Of a stretch of DNA of 64,000 nucleotides, positions 23,844 through 35,584 are shown piece after piece. The notes beneath the pieces were generated by a model that saw nothing but the letters and a program-made list of their open reading frames with translations, was not told the origin of the DNA and made no database searches. The position numbers and the translations under genes were made by a program. Source of the DNA: Spirodela intermedia (Eukaryota > Streptophyta > Magnoliopsida > Alismatales > Araceae); NCBI GenBank assembly GCA_902729315.2, contig LR746267.1, positions 9,118,924-9,182,923 on the forward strand, written 5' to 3'. Each line of letters begins with the position of its first letter. The first letter of the stretch is position 1.

Positions 23844-25786
23844 ATCTCCCACTTGGGCTGCACACCATGACTATCCAATCATTTGTACATTTTTAATCTC
23901 TATGAGCTCAGAACCTAGTTATTGTCACATAAGGCAAAATGCATCAATCTCGTCCATCAACACTCAAACATAAGACTACAACAGTTTTCATTATGATTTC
24001 ATGCAACTAAGCCACACCAATCACTTACGTTCTCATAATGAATGACATAGCCCAAGTATGGATGTGTAGTGCGAAAATTTCAAATAAGATTTAAGATAAA
24101 TATTTTCAACGAGTCCTCTTTTATGGAGATCAACATTCAAAATAGATTAAAAATAAGATTAAACTTTATTTCTGCATAAATATTTTACAAGTCCATAACG
24201 AAGAACACTAAATACAAACTTCCACTTAAATCATAATTCTTATCAAAGAAGAATACCCATGTGAGTGACATGATCTAAAAAGATCTTAGGCAACAAGCCT
24301 TTGGTAAGCGGATCTATAATCATTGAATTTGTATCAATATGTTCTATGGATACTTTTTCATTTTGACTCTTTTCTTTGACAACTAAATACTTAATTTCTA
24401 TATGCTTAGACTTTGTCAAACTCCTATTATTATTAGAGAATAGCATGGCTAATTATTGTCACAATATATCTTAAAAGATTTTTGAATACCACTCACGATT
24501 CCAAGCTCATTGATAAAGTTATTCAACCATAATACTTGATTAGATGTCTTGTACATTGTAATATATTCTGCAGTCATTGTGGAGGAGGCTACAAGTGATT
24601 GCTTCGCACTTCTCTATAAAATAGCTCCACCAACTAGTAGAAATATATAACTTGATGTAGATCTTCTTGAATCTTGGCATCCAGCAAAGTCAGAATCAAT
24701 GTAACCGATGATCTCCATTTGATATGACTTCTTATATGTGAGCATGTGATCTTTAGTTCTTTGTAAATAATAGATGACTCTCTTTGCTATTATCTAGTTA
24801 TTTATTTTGGAATTACTTAAATATTTGTCTAACATTCTAATAATATAAATTATATTTGAAATTGCACTTCTTCTCTCTCTAGTAAATCTTCTTAATGGCA
24901 TTGATTCTTGAAGTTGTCGAGTTTGAACTTCTGAAGTAAAAGTTCTTGAGTATTACATTGTTCATGAGTTATTGTTTCAACAATGTCAAGTAGTTGAACT
25001 TTATCTTGAACATTTTTAGAAATAATAAGAGGCATTGATAAACAATCCTCCCCAAAGATAATATCTTTAATCTTAGCTCCCCCTCACAAACTCATTATCT
25101 TCAAAAAATATAATATCATCTGTTTCAAAAATAGTATTAATAATAGTATCATAAAATTAATATCCCCTAAGAACATTCGGAGTAATCAACAAAGTGACAA
25201 CTCAATGTCTTAGAGTCAAATTTTCTTTTATTAGGCCTATAAGGTAGTCTCTGCAGGACAACCCTAAACTAGTAAATGCCTTGAACTAAGTTTTCTACAT
25301 GCCTAAAGCTCATAAGGGAGACGCTTTTGTTGGTACTCTATTGAATAAATAAGTTGATATTTTTAGTGCTTCACCTCAAAAGAATTTATATAAAAAAGTT
25401 TGACTAATCATACTTCTTACCATGTCTTTGAGTGTTTGATTTTGTCTCTCTATAATACCATTCGTGTTAGAAGATTCTAGCATGATGTATTGAGGGACAA
25501 TCTCACGTTCTTCTAAAAACTTATCGAAAAGTCATTGACGTTGTTCACTCCGTTATTTCTACCATAGTATTCTCCATCATAGTCGGATCTTATGATCTTA
25601 ATCCTTATGTTGAGTTGATTTTCAACTTTACCCTTGTAGTTTTTGAACATGTCCAAAGCTTGAGATTTCTCATGAATAAAATATAAGTATTTGTATCGAG
25701 AATAATCATCAATAAAAGTGATAAAATATTATTGTCCATTCAAATATGTCGTAAGGAATAATTCATCTTCAAGGTTAGGTTCCACC
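23518..25786 (-). mobile_element. Ty1/copia retrotransposon, 5'-truncated remnant
   Basis: It runs on the minus strand. In transcript order there is part of the integrase (ITFIDDYSRYKYLYFIHEKS near 25700, then a GIIERQNQTLKDM block near 25450), a short gap where most of the reverse transcriptase should be, the RT-RNase H junction (AKRVIYYLQRTKDHMLTYK near 24760) and RNase H (SDFAGCQDSRRSTS, then the terminal HIEIKYLVVKEK...DPLTKGLLPK, ending at 24243). Stops interrupt the frame. A 3' LTR and polypurine tract follow. The 5' LTR, gag and the catalytic core of RT are missing. The right end abuts F-box exon 1 homology at 25787, and the left end sits in F-box intron homology, so it entered pseudogene B and was later deleted at its 5' side. 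Confidence 0.85.
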
Positions 25787-26075
25787 TTCCAAGGCGATTT
25801 GAAAGCCCTCTCCTTCACCTCCCGTTCAGAGGCAACTGCATACTAGAGCCTACAGACACAGGCGGCCTGCACAAGGTCCTTGGGGTGGAGGCGCTCAAGG
25901 ACGCCCCGTAGCACATCCCGACAGGAAATAAGCACAGAGAAGTTGGAGTTCATCGGCGAAATCACCGTGGCAGTACTACAACCAGCGGCGCTCTTTGAGG
26001 TCGAGGTTCCCACCAAAGTCTCGATGAGCATCCGCACAATTTGGTTATCCTCATCGCCGCAGCAACCCAGCGACC
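25787..26075 (-). pseudogene. F-box/LysM pseudogene B, exon 1 remnant
   Basis: The frame reads F-box exon 1 (VISPMNSNFSVLISCRDVL, LERLHPKDLVQAACVCRL) but is dead. The start ATG of the intact copy is CTG here (about 26070). The conserved Trp of CRLW is a TAG stop (about 25847). The exon end, LysM half and adjoining intron are replaced by the copia remnant at 25787. The promoter-side sequence continues to about 26200. Together with 22557-22778 it forms one interrupted gene copy. Confidence 0.9.
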
Positions 26076-26149
26076 CAATGATCCTTCCGACGGACTGGCC
26101 GGTGGGAGAGCAGGGCCGAAGGACGGACAGCTGACTATGGTCGACCTGT

Positions 26150-26631
26150 GTTGCCCACCTGCCCCCTTTCTTTCACTTGCCCTCGAAATGCCATCGAAAA
26201 CCCTGTTAAAATATTAAAACACAATATTAACAGATTAGAGGGATCATTTATCCTTAACCTTAGAGTTTGGTTCACATCATTAAACTTGATTAATATTCAG
26301 TTATGTCTAATTTATCCAATTGAAGAAAATAATTTCTCAGTCTTCTCATACTATGATAATAAGGTATAGGTATTTAATTTAACACCTACTATTTATGTCA
26401 CTCTCAAACTCTCTCTACAGGGATGATAATAAAGAAAATGAGAAATATTGGAGGATACTAGAACCAGAGAAGATACTCTCTATTTATACGCACCAGGAGT
26501 CGTGCCCAGCGAGCACCTCACAAAACGTGCTGTCAGTTAAGTGGTAGCCGTTTATTCTTCCGCTTGAATCGTGACTGGGTCCGCCGATAGAGGCCGTTGG
26601 GTCGGTGAGAATCGGTTCGTTGGATGTACCG

Positions 26632-26669
<38 letters not shown>

Positions 26670-26740
26670 TTAAATGTTGTTTGGCTTCTTCTGCCTCCAA
26701 CCGCTGCCGTATGAGCTGAATACCTGGCCCATGTGCTTAC
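26150..26740. other. Spacer with CT microsatellite
   Basis: The first part is F-box promoter-like flank. A CT run lies at about 26633-26664. No gene is seen. Confidence 0.5.
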
Positions 26741-26749
26741 TTAATGAGT

Positions 26750-27200
26750 CAGCTGCCCAACAGAAACTCCGAAGGAGGTCCATCGCTGAGTGATGATGAG
26801 AAACTTGGTGCAACGGAACTTCTGATGTGGGGATGTGACGTGAGTCCTTGCAAACAAATCTCGCTTTGGACGCACCACACCTCATTTTTTGTACCCTACA
26901 AGAATCCATATTCATCATGGGTTTGAAATGTATCACTTTATTAATAGATGGGGATAAGAACCGGATAATTGACGGTCTATTTGCATTCTTTATCTTGATG
27001 TTTACTCTTCTCAATACCAGATCCTTTATAGTTTTCTTTCCAAAATATTGGCTTTTTCATGTGTTCAATATTGTCTACTGTAATATTTGTACATTGGAAA
27101 AGGAAATCAGAATGATATTACTAGAATGTTATAAATTAATTCTTTTTAAGATTAAAGTGCAGATCTTTGTTAGAATTATATTATTTACAATAAAATGATA
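26750..27200 (+). pseudogene. Aminopeptidase P gene fragment (exon 1 end joined to intron 1)
   Basis: A stretch at about 26760-26815 matches the end of aminopeptidase P exon 1 (38175-38220: cagaactccgaaggag, then a 'gatgagaaact' block). It is joined directly to sequence matching intron 1 (about 38630-38970: acggaacttctgatgt, and 'tttgtacattggaaaagga' at 27087 and 38835). About 400 bp present in the intact gene between these parts is missing. It has no coding potential and is a broken segmental copy of the gene 11 kb away. Confidence 0.85.
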
Positions 27201-27964
27201 TTTTTGAAGGATATTATATTTTTATTTTTATTTTTATTTTTATCCTTTTGATGTTATAATTATATCCTTCTTGATATGGGTCCTTCTGTAGCTATATGGT
27301 ATTAGAGCAAGTAGGTGAGATTGCTCAAATTAAATCTTATTTTTTGGGGTTCTCTTTCTAGCATGTTTAATTCCTAACCCACGAATGGCTGTTCATGAGT
27401 TTTTTTCGCCAAACTCGCCTGTGGGCCATACTTCTTCAAAGTTGTGAACCATAGGGGTCACTCTTTGGTGGCTGTTAACCCTATTCCATGCCACAGAGAG
27501 TTATTAGGCTGTTACAAACCTGTTTATCTCTTTTCCTAGGATTTGGTGAAGAAAGAATATCAATCTATGTTTGGTGGTGAGACCGAACATCTTAGCAACA
27601 CGTATAACTGCTCAACGACCATGACGGATGAACTTGGTACGCGCGCACGCACGCACGGATTTGACAAATCGCCGACTCGGGCCCGCGGTCGGAAAGGGGA
27701 CCGCCGTCCTCGCCATTAACTCCGTCTCGAGTGAGCACTGGCCCCGGAAGCTGGTGAGACTTGTCAGGGTCTTTACTGCCAGCATTGACTGACCTTAAAT
27801 GGGGATTTATGCAGTCAATGGCGAATCTCACTCATTCAACGGAAATATAGATATCTTTAAACAATAAAATATGTGGGAATAATGGCGGTATTTGAAGCAC
27901 ATAATAGTTTAAAATCAGGCTCGTCCTTCGAGAGCAGGTGATACTATGGGCTTCTCCGCCTGAT
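27201..27964. other. Spacer, no gene seen
   Basis: AT-rich DNA, then a short GC-rich patch near 27630-27790. No protein family was recognised. It lies downstream of the diterpene-synthase-like fragment. Confidence 0.45.
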
Positions 27965-29196
27965 TCAGTCAACGGTCTGGAAGAGGACCTTGTCGATGTG
28001 GAGCTCAAGGGCGGCGGGCGGGCAGCTGGCGACGTAGTAAAGGCTCTTGGCGACGGCGAGGAAGGTCTGCAGGGTGCACCGGCCGGGCCCAGTGCTGTTT
28101 CGGAGTACGAGCATCACGAGTTCTTGCATGTCGGCGTCTTCTCCAATTCCGCCGGCGTTCTCCCCGTCGCCCTGCCAGTGCAACAGCGGCAGAAATTTAT
28201 CAAGTTCTAGTCGACGGGGGAGAAGAGGACGATGTTGGGGAGGGGCCATACTAGACCGGCGGTGAGGACTGGGAGGCCGCGCCGGCCGAGGGGGCGGAGC
28301 CGGCGAGACAGGGACGAGATCAGTCGCGCCAGCTCGGCGTGGCATTGCTGGGGTTGCGAGGGTCGGTGTGAGCTGGCTATTAGTGACTCTTCAAGACCGG
28401 TCCTTCCAGCGCACAGCTCCAAAGACCGTACCACGAGGAGCCCGGTGTCGTCCTCATTTTTCCGCCGCGCCAGCGCCCAGTCCTCCCACTGCAGCAGGCA
28501 AGAAACCGCAGTCAGCAGAACTTAAGGGGAGCGGCGGCGGAGGCGGCGGCGACGGCGGCGACGGCGAGGCGGGGCTTTACGGTGCGGCGCAGGTGCTGGC
28601 GTATCTGGCTATGGGTGGCGGGCGGCGAGGCGCATGCGTCGAACGGGAGGAGGTCAAGAGTGCCGAGTAGGGATTCGAGGAGACCATTCCCCGTCAAATT
28701 CTGCGGCCCCGACCTGAAAGGAGGGTCGTGTTCTGCCATCAGGACTCCACTGAAGACAAAGAAACAATAGCTCAGGCTGCGACCGAAAGCCGTCGCCGTC
28801 ACTCTCATAACACCGCAGTCGAAGATCCTCGTAGTGGGAATTATGTGACGGCAGCAACGTAGATATGCTCTGAGCTGTTCGTCACCTGAGAGAAGGCACC
28901 GCGGGGCCGTTGGCGTCTGTGCTCAGCGACCGTCGTCCAAGAAACTACCGGCGGCGCCCTCGCTGCCACATGCGGCCAGGTTGGCCGACACAGCGTCGAC
29001 GAGCACGGCGGTGCGGGCCCATCCCAGGCGCTCAGTTGCCCTCTCCGGCTCAAAGACGCTGGCCGCGGCCACGAAGTAGGCTGTGAGAAGGCTCTTCCTG
29101 GTTACCCCGCGCCCTCTGAGCCCGCTGTCATCGAACCACCTTCAGCCACAAATCCGATATGAGTACTCTGGGTTTCACCCACGGCCGAGAGAGAGT

Positions 29197-29239
<43 letters not shown>

Positions 29240-29450
29240 ATTCCTCGTCACCTCTGAAGGCCAAGCCACTGCAGCTTGTGCAGGGCCTGGCACCGGCGGG
29301 AGTCAAATCTGGCTAGCTCCAAGTAGTCGTCGTTGCTATTCGCCGGAGTAGGGGTCACCATAGCGACAAGAGTCGTGGAGCCAGCAGGGCTCAAGTTCCA
29401 AGAACGTTATTCTTCAACAGCCGCATCCCCATCTGCATCTCCTTCTGAAG
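27965..29450 (-). pseudogene. Class II diterpene cyclase (copalyl diphosphate synthase-like), 3' fragment
   Basis: Several exons read the C-terminal third of a copalyl diphosphate synthase. The first (about 29360-29252) ends NSNDDYLELARFDS then CQALHKLQWLGLQ. The next (29139 to about 28926) reads GVTRKSLLTAYFVAAASVF, then EPERATERLGWARTAVLVDA, then runs into a TGA after FLDDGR. A third ends at 28581 with LLESLLGTLDLLPFDA and QHLRRT. A fourth (28488-28252) reads WEDWALARR and SLELCAGR. The last (28171-27965) reads DMQELVMLVLRNS and ELHIDKVLF. Several junctions keep GT-AG and phase, including an 80-bp intron at 28172-28251. The N-terminal two thirds, including the DXDD catalytic motif, are absent; the DNA upstream becomes F-box flank by about 29680. 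The missing front and the internal stop argue for a pseudogene. This family normally makes ent-copalyl diphosphate for gibberellins or specialised diterpenes. Confidence 0.82.
29197..29237 (-). repeat. CT (sense) / GA microsatellite in a CPS-like intron
   Basis: The GA run lies within the 112-bp intron 29140-29251 of the CPS-like fragment and starts about 14 nt after its donor (GTGACG). Confidence 0.85.
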
Positions 29451-30077
29451 ATTCCACAGCGCTGGCGGTAGATAAGAACTCGTATTTTACCGGCCAGATC
29501 ACGACTTTGATAGGACGGGGTGACACCAATAGGCGCTGTCCCCCTCTCTCGGGCCTGCACTTCAGCCTTTACCCCCCCTCCGCCGGCGCCCCACTCGAGC
29601 CATATAAACTATAGATCGCAAAATGTATTGCAGAACTCGCAAGAACCATATAAAATATTCAGATCGTTACAAAGTCGGGATTACCGCTCTCACGAGCACT
29701 GTTCTGTGTTCAATGAAACTCCAGATCATCATATTCATAATATTCTGCCGACCACATCAACGCTATAATGCCTTCGACAGCATTCTCAGTGTGCAGCGCA
29801 ATGTAAACGTCGTTTGTTGGAGAGATGGCCGTTCTTTCTAGCCACACCGACACCAGTATCAGAAGGGCATGTCCCACGGAGATTAGAAAACAATTTCCCG
29901 CGTTCGAAGTATACGGCTTATACACCTTGTGTGTCCCGTTAACATTGAAAGTATGTATGTATGCCTGTCTGTGCAAAATACCTTCACCAGCAGAGAAAAG
30001 CAACCCGTTAGTTGGAAAATATGTGACACCATGAAATAATGTGGCCAACAGCTGGGTTGCTTTCATAAGCTTAATGA

Positions 30078-30303
30078 CCACTCTTGTGCTCCCACCTTAT
30101 GCCCTCAGACAAGTCCAGTATTGCCGCCCTCGGGTCGCCATTTGCAATTTCGTGAGAATATTCCACCTGCATGCTTCTCTTCACCGACTAGGGTAATCAT
30201 TCTCTTGCCTCTTTAAGAGATTATTCTACTGCTCCCATGTGTCGTAGTCCCATCCGAGTACCCATGAGGGTGAAGCAATCTTGGCATAGGCATCCATCTC
30301 ACT
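30078..30303 (-). pseudogene. F-box/LysM pseudogene D, exon 2 remnant
   Basis: This is similar to 22557-22778 and to the intact exon 2, with the same frame-breaking losses and the same exon-to-intron deletion junction near its right end. The 3' flank (about 29720-30077) and the following intron (30304-31830) are also collinear with the other copies. Confidence 0.85.
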
Positions 30304-31924
30304 GAATGGTTCCCTCTTGAATACCCAAAGCTAATGATATCGATCTGCAGGCAGAGAGTACTGATGGACAATCGACAAGAAAACGATCAAAGTTTTTCCC
30401 TATAATGAAATTCACTAAGCCCAGGTATACAACAGATTGGAAGGCTCTTGTGAGGAGTTGAAGAGACAGTTGCCTAGAGCTCTTCTTGCCTCCTTGAAAC
30501 ACTAACCGGCTCTGTGGACTCAGTGAGGCTGTGGATGTTAGAATATCCAAAACACATAAAAACATTTGTCGCCAGCTGTTCTTGTCTCTTTCTGACTATT
30601 TGGCGTAGCTGGTTTGCGCAAGTTGATCTTCTGTAGATGACAGAACACTGACCCAACCTTCTCTTTGACATTATTGGTCATCCCCACCACCGACATGCCA
30701 GATGGAAAAGTTTAAATTGACTCTGAGATGATTCTGTACGTTTAAATTTTCTTCCTTAGATGACAGTAACATTTTTACATACACGCTTCATGAATGAAAA
30801 AATAGGAGATGAAAACTGAGATGCTAAGTTTTTTATTTTTCATTTTCCTTTTGACTTTTAGATCATGTTGAAATTGACAGTTATTCAAGTGAAACATCTT
30901 CTGGGACAATAATTTCCTCGTCACATTAACCACTTATTACAATAATCTCAATGAGTATAACATTAATAGCTTTTACATTCAAATATATCGGCCTGAGTGA
31001 TAAACTTTGTCCATGATCGTCTGGACCATGATATTTCAACTTATATTTACACAAACTCTCTAGAAATCCATACTCCAATGTCAAAAGTCCAAACTGTTAC
31101 CTTTAAGACGGGAAAAGATAAATCATAAACGATTTTTGCCAATCAGTTCACCTTCATAATTAGATTTCAGAGTACCATTTTTCTTCTTTATCGAAAAATA
31201 ATGATCTATCCCAACAACCAATTAAACCAGAAAGTTTCAGATTCCGCCCATCTCAAATGAAAACTTGGGAAAACGCCATCCATGATACCAAAAATATCAT
31301 GTGAATGAGTTGTCTATTAAATTCTCTTCTGTTATATAGGAAATTTATGACCTCCTAGACCAATTACAATATTTCACCATCACATGGTCATACATAATAT
31401 TTCTAAAATACTTTCCCGTAAAAAATTCTGGTTAATTCTGGTATGAACTTAAGCTCACCTGCTTTCTTCAGTGCCTAGATTTTTAACATTACATTTTTTT
31501 TATGTATATGCTCTTATATCAATTATCTTTCATAATTAAAAATATATAACATACCGAACTAGACGATATTCTAATCAATGATTAGCGTCATCAGAGTCGC
31601 AAATAAGCAAGATTTATTCTACCGTGTATTATTCAATCGACACTCCTCGTTTACCAGCCTACAACAAGTATTACAGAGGAACACCCACAAGATACCTTCC
31701 TGTCTTTTTCCGCGTTAGTTAGTTTCTATAGTAAATGGAAACAGAGAACGGAGATATCATCACGCGCAATGAAACTAAGTAACTAGACCAAAACAGGAAT
31801 GTCAGATAATAGCAAGAAGTAGAACTCGATCCAATTAATATGCTGTACGATGGAACTTTTCTATAAAAGGTAAATTAGAATATGCAGCCAGAAAAAATGA
31901 GGACGAGGTAGAATCGAACATATA

Positions 31925-32331
31925 CCAACGAAAAAGTAACTCGGATGGACCTGGATGGAATACTTTAGCCACGGAGTCGCCGCGAACGAGCCTTTGGAAG
32001 ATGGCGAAGCCGCCGAGACTCGGATGGCGCCAAAATCCCGGCAATAATGGTCCTCCAAAGATGCGTCCCACCTTCCATTGGGTACTTGAAAGCCTGCTCC
32101 TCTACCCTCCCGCTCAGAGGCAACTGCGTACCAGAGCCTGCATACACAGGTGGCCCGCGCGAGGGGCGTGGTGGCGCTCAAGGATTCCCCAGAGCACATC
32201 CCTGCGGGAATATCAGCACAGAGATGCTGGAGTTCATCCGCGAAATCGCCGTGGCAGCGCTGCAACTGGCGGCACTCTTTGAGGTCGAGATTTCCACCAA
32301 GGTCTCGGCGAGCATCTGCGCAATTTGGTGA
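31925..32331 (-). pseudogene. F-box/LysM pseudogene D, exon 1 remnant
   Basis: It contains CVCRLWYAVASERE in one frame and LPGFWRHPSLGGFAI, RLVRGDSVAK in another, so there is a frameshift near 32080. The N-terminal MGCC start is missing: homology to exon 1 stops at about 32330, inside the ICAIW-equivalent region. With 30078-30303 it forms one decayed copy whose intron lacks the retrotransposon. Confidence 0.88.
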
Positions 32332-32339
32332 TCCATACT

Positions 32340-33974
32340 GCTACTAAACAAGAGCAGAACACATCTTTCTTAAAAGTAGAAAAATTGGGAAAAGATGATG
32401 AATTAAGGAGTCAAAGATCCATATAAAATTCATCTAATTCAGCCATAAATTGTAACCATATATGAAAATATAATCTCTTAATAAAGTTTAGAAACCAGAC
32501 ACTTTGGAAGAAAAATAATAGTATGAATGCATATATTAAAGAGTCCAAAGAAAATGACCTTACACTATAAAAGAATTTGGTTGATTTGAGATTATATTAT
32601 GACAAGTTGTGTGATAGTCAAAGAGCATTAAACATGCTGCTTGGAAGTCAAAAATTGTCATTCAAATAAGAAGGATTAGGCTTCTGACATCAACAAGAAT
32701 TCATTTGAGGAATGAAACTAGAACTTTGAAAGTAAAAATGAAATGAAACCTAAAATGCAATGTAAAACTCATTCGAGAAAATTTATTGATATAATACTCC
32801 ACTCAATAAAGATGAGATACGAATTAAATTCATCTATAAATTTATCGCATGAAATTCGCATTTGCATAAACGAGCATGACTGTATTAATACAAGTGATCA
32901 CACATTCATACTATATAGGATAGTCATTCAATCATGCGAGATATATAGGATAGTCATTCAAGTAGACATATGAGATAGTCATTCAACCAAGCGAGATAGT
33001 CATGCAAACACACATTTCCCCCCTTGAATGAATGGTCCCCTTACGTCCATGCACTCATCTAATTTTCTCATTGTTATTATTTTTCTTCCCCTTCGTCATA
33101 TCAAAAATATATAAATAAATAAATTTCAAGAAATCAACCAAAGATGCCGGTGCTCAAGCTTAAGTCAAGATCATGAGAAAAGAGATTTAAGGTCTGGAAT
33201 TAGGTCTTTGATTTATCGAAATCATTCTTTCATCACTTTAAGTTGTTGCTTCGCTTGTTACACACTCTTGTTACTTTTTTCAACGATGGGCATCATATCA
33301 AGGAGTGTGAAAGAAGTATGATAGAGACTGACCATTAATTTGGAAATAATATATTTGGTAAAGAGTGGAATAAAATCATAGGGATAACAATTAATTAATT
33401 CTTTGGTGGAAGCAGCTACATTGACATACTAACGGACACTGAGAAGAAGAATGAGATCATATTTAGGAAGAGGGCACTAAATTAACTTTGTATTCTATGT
33501 ACAAGACAATACATGTTAGAGACATATTTCACATAAATTCTATCAATAAGATGACCTACTAGGAAATGTATGATGCAATGAGAAAGAGGGAGTTGAAAGG
33601 TTTCATGTTCTATATTGTGGTGTTTTGCATATCAGTCAGTGTTGACAAGAAGGTATTGAGTATAGTTATGTCAAGATGGAGTGGTGATCTTAAGGGTAGG
33701 TTAATAATGGTATTAAGAATTGCGAGGGTGCGAGTAACCAGGGCCCCCTTTAACATAGTCAAAATATGTTTTTTGGATGCTAAAGTCTACAAATACGTGA
33801 TGAAATGTATAGCAAAAATTCAGGTCGATCCTTAGGAAATTGAAAGAGCCTATTTGACCTTTTTATGAATTTAGTGGTGATTCTAAGAGAGAGACATGAG
33901 GAGGGTAAAGAAAGAATGATCTTGGGAAACAAGAGAACGTGGAGAATCTTACCTTGGCAATCTTCTGATCCCCA

Positions 33975-34018
<44 letters not shown>

Positions 34019-34835
34019 GCATATATAACCATTCTAGGATAGCCTCTCTTTCCAATTTTCCTTAGTGTTACCCGAAGGATCGATGGCAAGAGAGGTTATG
34101 ACCTAATCTTCTCCTAGTTAAACCTCGTGTCACGTGAGGGGTCAATAGGAATAGATGATAAAAAAATGACGAAATTAATCTTCATTAGTGCTGTGAAAGT
34201 CAAATATAATAAACGCACTAACCATAATAAGGACATTGTTCTAGTATTTCACCTAGAAAGTGACAAGTAGATGTCGGAGTAGATCTTGGACTCGCTTCCT
34301 CCTTCCGGATCTTGAGCAAACCCTCCTTCCGGATGACCTTTCTCTCCCCTCTATGGGCTATTTATATTTGTATACATTTAAAATCTCCCTTAGATGAAGA
34401 GGGGGGGGGGGAGCTTAATCTCCACTGTCAAAGCTTTTCCTCCTTGCGAGTTGGGCCTTCTCCCTGTCCTTGGCTAGCAGGTCATCCGCCTCACATGGAA
34501 GGATCATGATCTCTCACAAACCACCTTGTGCGGTGACCCGCCCAATAGGCCCAGTGACCCATTCCCATATTTCCTGAAAATAGTGAATGAACTGAAAATA
34601 CGTGAGATGTAAGGAAATCATTCAATAATGTAGGTTATGCTATGATTGATAAATAGTTAAGACCAATCATCCTCATCACAAGCACACCCTACTACAAAAA
34701 TATTCTTCAAATGATTCTAATCATCAAATTCATGCCAAATTCATAATCTATATGATTGAATTTGATAACTGTTAATTCTGAAGGATTAAACATATAAACT
34801 ATGAATATAGATCAGTTTAATGAGCAGAATCAGGA
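32340..34835. other. AT-rich repeat-like spacer, no gene seen
   Basis: This contains several close copies of 'gatagtcattcaa' at 32919-33005, a TA run at about 33977-34014, a G-run at about 34402-34413 and a TATA-like stretch near 34368. The 89-codon frame at 33566-33835 resembles nothing I know. The composition and the absence of exons suggest decayed transposable-element DNA, but no diagnostic protein or terminal repeat was found. Confidence 0.45.
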
Positions 34836-34837
34836 TG

Positions 34838-35060
34838 TTATCAAGCTGCAACTAGGGCACTCTCTAAGGTCAAGGTTCCATCGAGGTCTCAGCGAGCATC
34901 TGCACAAATTTGTCATCCTCATCGCCGCAACAACCCATCGTCCTAACAATCCTTCCAACTGACCACCCAGCAGGGAGAGTATAGTAGAAAGATGAACAAG
35001 CAACTGCCGACTGGTGCCGCTGACGTGCTCCCTTCCTTTCATTTGCCCTTGAAATGTACG
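34838..35060 (-). pseudogene. F-box/LysM 5' fragment E beside AXR4
   Basis: The start codon (34938-34936) and first residues are kept (MGCCGDEDDKFVQMLAETS), followed within a few codons by a stop and loss of homology at about 34838. Upstream of the ATG, to about 35060, the promoter side also resembles the intact F-box gene (19397-19560). This is the F-box copy immediately next to AXR4 and may mark the original neighbour position of the F-box gene. Confidence 0.85.
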
Positions 35061-35584
35061 AAGCTAGGCAAAACAGCCAAGCTAACGGACCAGTATGAAT
35101 CCTATTCTCTATAGCCGTTAAAATATTGAAACCATATTAAAACATTAGATTTTCTCTCATTATTAAAACTAACTAATATCCAACTTATCTGATAGCAAAG
35201 AAAAAAGTTCTCTATCTTCTCAGACTTTGATATTAAGTTTTTAATTTGTCACCAACTATTTACGTCAATGCTTGTAAAACTACGAGAGGATAACAATAGA
35301 ATTCCCCAGCCGTGGACAAATCCATATCAGCCTTATGCCCTCAGCCTTAAACCTCGGCTCTGCTCACATCAGTAAAACTAATTAATATCCAATTTTATTC
35401 AATTGGAAAGAAAAAACCTGTCCATCGTCTCGGACTACGATAATAAGTAATGATTAGTTTAATATATCACTTAGTATTTATGTCATTGATTGTAAAAACT
35501 ATAATAGGAAAACAATAGTATTAAAAGGAAATGCCCCATTTGGCACAAAACCTTGTCAATAAACCAGATAAAACAGATGGGCGG
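35061..35584. other. AXR4 3' flank with internal duplication
   Basis: AT-rich spacer homologous to 19600-20104. A short block resembling the end of AXR4 exon 2 and its flank is repeated (about 35276-35340 and 35497-35600). No gene is seen. Confidence 0.5.

Noticed and set aside
32919-33005. Possible CRISPR-like array of 'gatagtcattcaa' copies
   Set aside because: Units are short, unevenly spaced and diverged, with no spacers of constant length; the DNA is a plant nuclear genome. It is simple tandem sequence.
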